DNA of 8,530 nucleotides from CALXZG01 sp034184445 (GTDB lineage: Bacteria > Pseudomonadota > Alphaproteobacteria > CAAHEQ01 > UBA3637). Shown piece after piece: positions 5,837-8,530 of the stretch. Location: contig JAXFZX010000081.1 of assembly GCA_034184445.1 (NCBI GenBank), positions 1 through 8,530 on the forward strand, in the 5' to 3' direction. The translations under genes were made by a program, and so were the position numbers. How positions within the stretch are numbered: the stretch's first letter is position 1; each line of letters starts with the position of its first letter. Under the pieces are notes generated by a model. That model worked only from the letters and a program-made list of their open reading frames with translations, ran no database searches and was not told the DNA's origin.

Positions 5837-6997
5837 ATGAATACTCTATTTATTTTAATCTTACTGTTTATTGTTTTAGGGTTAAGTTTGTTTATTTGTG
5901 TGCGCTTATTATTATTGGATAAGGCCCCAAAAATCACAGATGATTTAGAGCGTCTAGAACGCATGATGCACGCCGATACCAAGGATTTACGACAGGAATT
6001 AGGGCAATCGCTGTTGCAATTTAACGATTCGATTCGCAAAGCCGTTGAAGAAAGGTTAGATAAAATAAATGCAGAAAATACCCAAAAATTGGAACAAATG
6101 CGCCAAACGGTAGATGAAAAATTGCATACTACTTTGGAAAAAAGGTTGGGCGAATCGTTCGCTTTGGTTTCGGAACGCTTGGAAAAAGTGCATCAGGGAT
6201 TGGGCGAAATGCAAAATTTGGCAAATGATGTCGGGGGACTTAAACGCGTCTTAACCAATGTGAAAACCAGAGGAACTTGGGGGGAAGTGCAACTGGGGAG
6301 TTTATTGGAACAAATGCTATCCCCCGATCAATTTATCCAAAATGCCCATATTAAAGAAAATTCATCGGAAGTTGTTGAATATGCCGTAAAATTACCGGAC
6401 GGAGATGTCCTGATACCCATTGATTCCAAATTTCCGATTGAAGACTATGAACGGTTAATAGAGGCCAGTGAACAAAACGATTCTCATTTATTGGAGGACG
6501 CTTCAAACAATCTTGAGAAGCGAATCAAATTAGAGGCTAAGCGCATTTCGGATAAATATATTTATCCGCCAAAAACAACAGATTTCGGAATTATGTTCCT
6601 GCCAACCGAGGGGCTTTATGCCGAAGCTATGCGGCGGGGCGGGTTAATTTCCGAGTTGCAAAATAAATTTAGGATTTGTGTGGCAGGACCCAGCACTTTG
6701 GGGGCTTTTTTAAACTCCCTGCAAATGGGATTTCGGACACTGGCCATTCAAAAGCGATCGGGCGAAGTGTGGCAAGTCTTAAATGAGGCCAAAACCGAAT
6801 TTGAAAAATATGCCGCCTGGGTGGAAAAGGTTAAACGCAACATTGAACAAGCCCATAAAGCACTAGATGAAGCCGAAACAAGAACCAGAGCTGTTAATCG
6901 CAAATTAAGATCGGTTGAGACGAATATTCAAGAATCCGCCACAATCGGGAATACGGCAATGGATGATGAAACGAAAACTGGCCTTTTGGGAATTTGA
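5837..6997 (+). CDS. rmuC: DNA recombination protein RmuC
   Basis: This 386-residue protein has one N-terminal membrane segment (about 3-27), a long coiled-coil (about 34-125, rich in Glu, Lys, Leu and Gln) and the RmuC core. The core shows RGTWGEVQLGSLLEQML (145-161), VEYAVKLPDG (180-189), IPIDSKFPIEDYERL (193-207), FLPTEGLYAEA (254-264) and VAGPSTLGAFLNSLQMG (282-298). A second helical region closes the protein (about 315-365). RmuC restrains inversion at short inverted repeats in E. coli and has a nuclease-like core; the exact reaction is not settled. It is somewhat shorter than the E. coli protein (475 residues), mainly at the ends. AAAAGGA lies about 8 nt before the ATG. Its stop is only 3 bp from the stop of the convergent downstream gene, and no terminator hairpin is visible between them. 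Confidence 0.95.
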   Translation: MNTLFILILLFIVLGLSLFICVRLLLLDKAPKITDDLERLERMMHADTKDLRQELGQSLLQFNDSIRKAVEERLDKINAENTQKLEQMRQTVDEKLHTTLEKRLGESFALVSERLEKVHQGLGEMQNLANDVGGLKRVLTNVKTRGTWGEVQLGSLLEQMLSPDQFIQNAHIKENSSEVVEYAVKLPDGDVLIPIDSKFPIEDYERLIEASEQNDSHLLEDASNNLEKRIKLEAKRISDKYIYPPKTTDFGIMFLPTEGLYAEAMRRGGLISELQNKFRICVAGPSTLGAFLNSLQMGFRTLAIQKRSGEVWQVLNEAKTEFEKYAAWVEKVKRNIEQAHKALDEAETRTRAVNRKLRSVETNIQESATIGNTAMDDETKTGLLGI

Positions 6998-7000
6998 TTT

Positions 7001-7516
7001 TTAGTAAAGTCCCAGTGAGAAACCTTTTATTATAAATAGAATAACAAACAAAATAAGACCAATAAAAAGGAAACAGATGGGTATATAATATCGCATTACT
7101 TTTAAAAATTTCATAATTTTTAGGAATCTCAAATCTTCTCTGATATCGATTTTTTCCGATAATAAAACATGGTATATATAAACTAAATATCCAGAGAAAT
7201 AAAGTATAAGAATCCCTGAAAAAGGATCACGGGTGTGAGGATGGATGCTCATACCCCAAATAATATATAAGACCAAAGGCAATAAAATTATCCCATTTAT
7301 CAAAACAAGAAAACTTCGTTGTTTGTTCAACTTATAACAAAAACAAGTATTGATAATCCCAGGTACAACAAACCAAAGGAAATAAACCGGGATAATCCCA
7401 AAATTTCCTTCAATAGTTTTCCAACTGGAACATAAAATAGCAGGCCATATAATTGAAAAAATTATTTGTATCCAAAAAATATTATTCCTGCGTACAATTT
7501 TAGGATCATTATTCAT
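7001..7516 (-). CDS. Unrecognised AT-rich integral membrane protein downstream of sufT
   Basis: This 171-residue protein has about five hydrophobic segments (roughly 13-30, 40-60, 68-88, 100-118, 143-168) and a basic stretch (about 120-142, rich in Lys and Arg) before the last one. No catalytic motif or known family was recognised. GAGG lies 9 nt before the ATG. It follows sufT by 36 bp on the same strand with no visible terminator, so it probably shares the suf transcript. Its composition is very AT-rich (13 of 60 G+C at 7081-7140), unlike sufT and rmuC on either side, which suggests a later insertion or simply the A/T bias of hydrophobic codons. It is tail-to-tail with rmuC. Confidence 0.7.
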   Translation of the reverse strand: MNNDPKIVRRNNIFWIQIIFSIIWPAILCSSWKTIEGNFGIIPVYFLWFVVPGIINTCFCYKLNKQRSFLVLINGIILLPLVLYIIWGMSIHPHTRDPFSGILILYFSGYLVYIYHVLLSEKIDIREDLRFLKIMKFLKVMRYYIPICFLFIGLILFVILFIIKGFSLGLY

Positions 7517-7552
7517 ATGTTATTACCTCATTTCACTCTAAATAATACGTTT

Positions 7553-7957
7553 TTAAATCCCCATCATCAGTTTGATGTCTTCGCTTAACTTATCGGTCGT
7601 CCAAGGGGGATCGAAGGTCAACTCTACCGTCACGACGCCCGTTCCGGGGACAGAGGAAACCGCATTTGCGACCATATAGGGCATCTCGCCGGCCATAGGA
7701 CAAGTGGGGGAAGTTAGTGTCATTAAAATATAGACATCACCGTTTTCCTGTTGCTCAATTTTATAAATCAACCCTAATTCATACACATTAAGCATCAGTT
7801 CCGGATCTTGAACGGCTTGTAGGGCAGTAATAATATCTTCATGTGTGGCTTTTGTTTCCCCAGCCTTTAACGGTTCGCCGACCGTAGCCTTAAACGCCAG
7901 ATCCATATCCGGCATATCGGGTAGCGGTGGCATAATGGTATCTTTTTCGTCTGACAT
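7553..7957 (-). CDS. sufT: Fe-S cluster assembly factor of the SufT/MIP18 (DUF59) family
   Basis: This 134-residue protein has the DUF59 signature: DPELMLNVYELGLIYKI (51-67), LTSPTCPMAGEMP (81-93, with the conserved Cys86) and VELTFDPPWTTDKLSED (111-127). SufT-type proteins help mature or deliver iron-sulfur clusters alongside the SUF system. The first 35 or so residues are a Pro/Met/Asp-rich extension outside the domain. The start codon overlaps the sufS stop by one base (TAATG) and a GGGGGAAG ribosome binding site lies inside the end of sufS, so translation is probably coupled. The position right after sufS is typical for this gene and supports the assignment. Confidence 0.9.
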   Translation of the reverse strand: MSDEKDTIMPPLPDMPDMDLAFKATVGEPLKAGETKATHEDIITALQAVQDPELMLNVYELGLIYKIEQQENGDVYILMTLTSPTCPMAGEMPYMVANAVSSVPGTGVVTVELTFDPPWTTDKLSEDIKLMMGI

Positions 7958-8530
7958 TATTCTTCCCCCAATAAATAAAGTGCTTTGTGAAGCGATTCAA
8001 TAAAACGGTCTATATCCCCTTTATCATTATATATACCCAATGATGCCCGTAAGGAAATTTGTTGCCCAAATACATGGTGTATCGGCATAGCACAATGGTG
8101 TCCCGTTCGGGTGCAAATATTAGCCTTAGCCAACACAAAAGCCAAATCTGTCGGATGAACAGAACCGATATTAAATGAAACCAGCCCCTGCTTTTCCGGA
8201 TAATCGCCCAATATGTGTATGTTTTGAATTTCTCTTAATCGTTCCAAAAGGTATTTCGTCAGTTCCAATTCGTGCCCGTAAATCGTATCCATACCGATTT
8301 GCGAAACATATCGGATAGCGGCGGCGAGACCTATGGCCTCAACAAACGGGGGGGTGCCGGCCTCAAAACGGGCAGGAATATCGGCAAATTCTGTTTTTTG
8401 AACGGTGACCGTTTTTATCATATCCCCGCCAAATTGATAGGGTGATAATTTTTCCAAAGCCCATGACTTACCATACAAAACGCCTATGCCGGTGGGACCA
8501 TAAATTTTATGGCCGGAAAACACATAAAAA
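7957..8530 (-). CDS. sufS: Cysteine desulfurase SufS, C-terminal part (cut by window edge)
   Basis: The last 190 or so codons are present; the frame stays open to the window edge, reading FYVFSGHKIYGPTG, so no true start lies here. The lysine of SGHK is the pyridoxal-phosphate attachment site. Later come FEAGTPP, RTGHHCAMP (catalytic persulfide cysteine in the short loop typical of the SufS/type II group) and LRASLGIYN (substrate-carboxylate arginine). SufS removes sulfur from cysteine and hands it to the SUF scaffold for iron-sulfur cluster assembly. Given the direction, further suf genes would be expected beyond 8530. Product identity is clear; the choice of SufS over other type II desulfurases rests on the motif and on sufT next door. 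Confidence 0.93.
   Translation of the reverse strand, partial: FYVFSGHKIYGPTGIGVLYGKSWALEKLSPYQFGGDMIKTVTVQKTEFADIPARFEAGTPPFVEAIGLAAAIRYVSQIGMDTIYGHELELTKYLLERLREIQNIHILGDYPEKQGLVSFNIGSVHPTDLAFVLAKANICTRTGHHCAMPIHHVFGQQISLRASLGIYNDKGDIDRFIESLHKALYLLGEE

Noticed and set aside
8521..8523. GTG at 8521-8523 as a sufS start codon
   Set aside because: The frame stays open upstream and reads the conserved FYVFSGHK, so this is an internal valine codon of a gene cut by the window edge.
1..8530. CRISPR arrays, insertion sequences, tRNA or rRNA genes, phage genes
   Set aside because: No regularly spaced repeats, transposase motifs, cloverleaf sequences or phage-like proteins were seen on either strand.

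Overview
The window looks like chromosomal DNA from a low-GC, Gram-negative bacterium that can grow without oxygen. Evidence for a Gram-negative is a lipobox lipoprotein, an MdoB-type periplasmic phosphoglycerol transferase and RmuC. Evidence for anaerobic growth is a class III ribonucleotide reductase with its activase. The sufS-sufT pair and the general gene style would fit an alphaproteobacterium, perhaps a host-associated one, but this is inference and no marker gene here settles it.

Layout: (1) 1-2333, minus strand: an anaerobic nucleotide-reduction operon, nrdD, then a 61-codon gene, then the first codons of nrdG. The 685-residue NrdD ends just after its zinc ribbon and has no glycyl-radical motif. 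The RVMGY motif lies instead in the 61-residue product of the next gene, so the enzyme appears to be split into a catalytic chain and a separate radical-carrying chain. (2) 2334-2832: a roughly 500-bp AT-rich intergenic region with two NrdR-box-like sites at the nrdD start, an 18-bp dyad with FNR-like geometry just upstream, and two plus-strand promoter candidates. (3) 2833-3177: a small cysteine-rich lipoprotein with its own promoter and a good intrinsic terminator. (4) 3254-5091: a very AT-rich two-gene unit, an MdoB/LtaS-like sulfatase-fold membrane enzyme and an unrecognised small membrane protein. (5) 5088-5765, minus: an integral-membrane HEVTH metallopeptidase-like protein whose stop codon overlaps the convergent stop of the previous gene in a shared TTAA. 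(6) 5837-6997, plus: rmuC. (7) 7001-8530, minus: the end of a suf operon, sufS (C-terminal part) overlapping sufT by one base, followed after 36 bp by an AT-rich unrecognised membrane protein.

The nrd genes supply dNTPs under anaerobiosis: NrdG would place a radical on the separate small chain, which would then have to dock on NrdD. SufS/SufT supply iron-sulfur clusters, which NrdG needs as a radical-SAM enzyme, but the two operons show no physical link beyond proximity. The remaining genes concern the envelope or DNA maintenance. No tRNA, rRNA, insertion sequence, CRISPR array or attachment site was seen.
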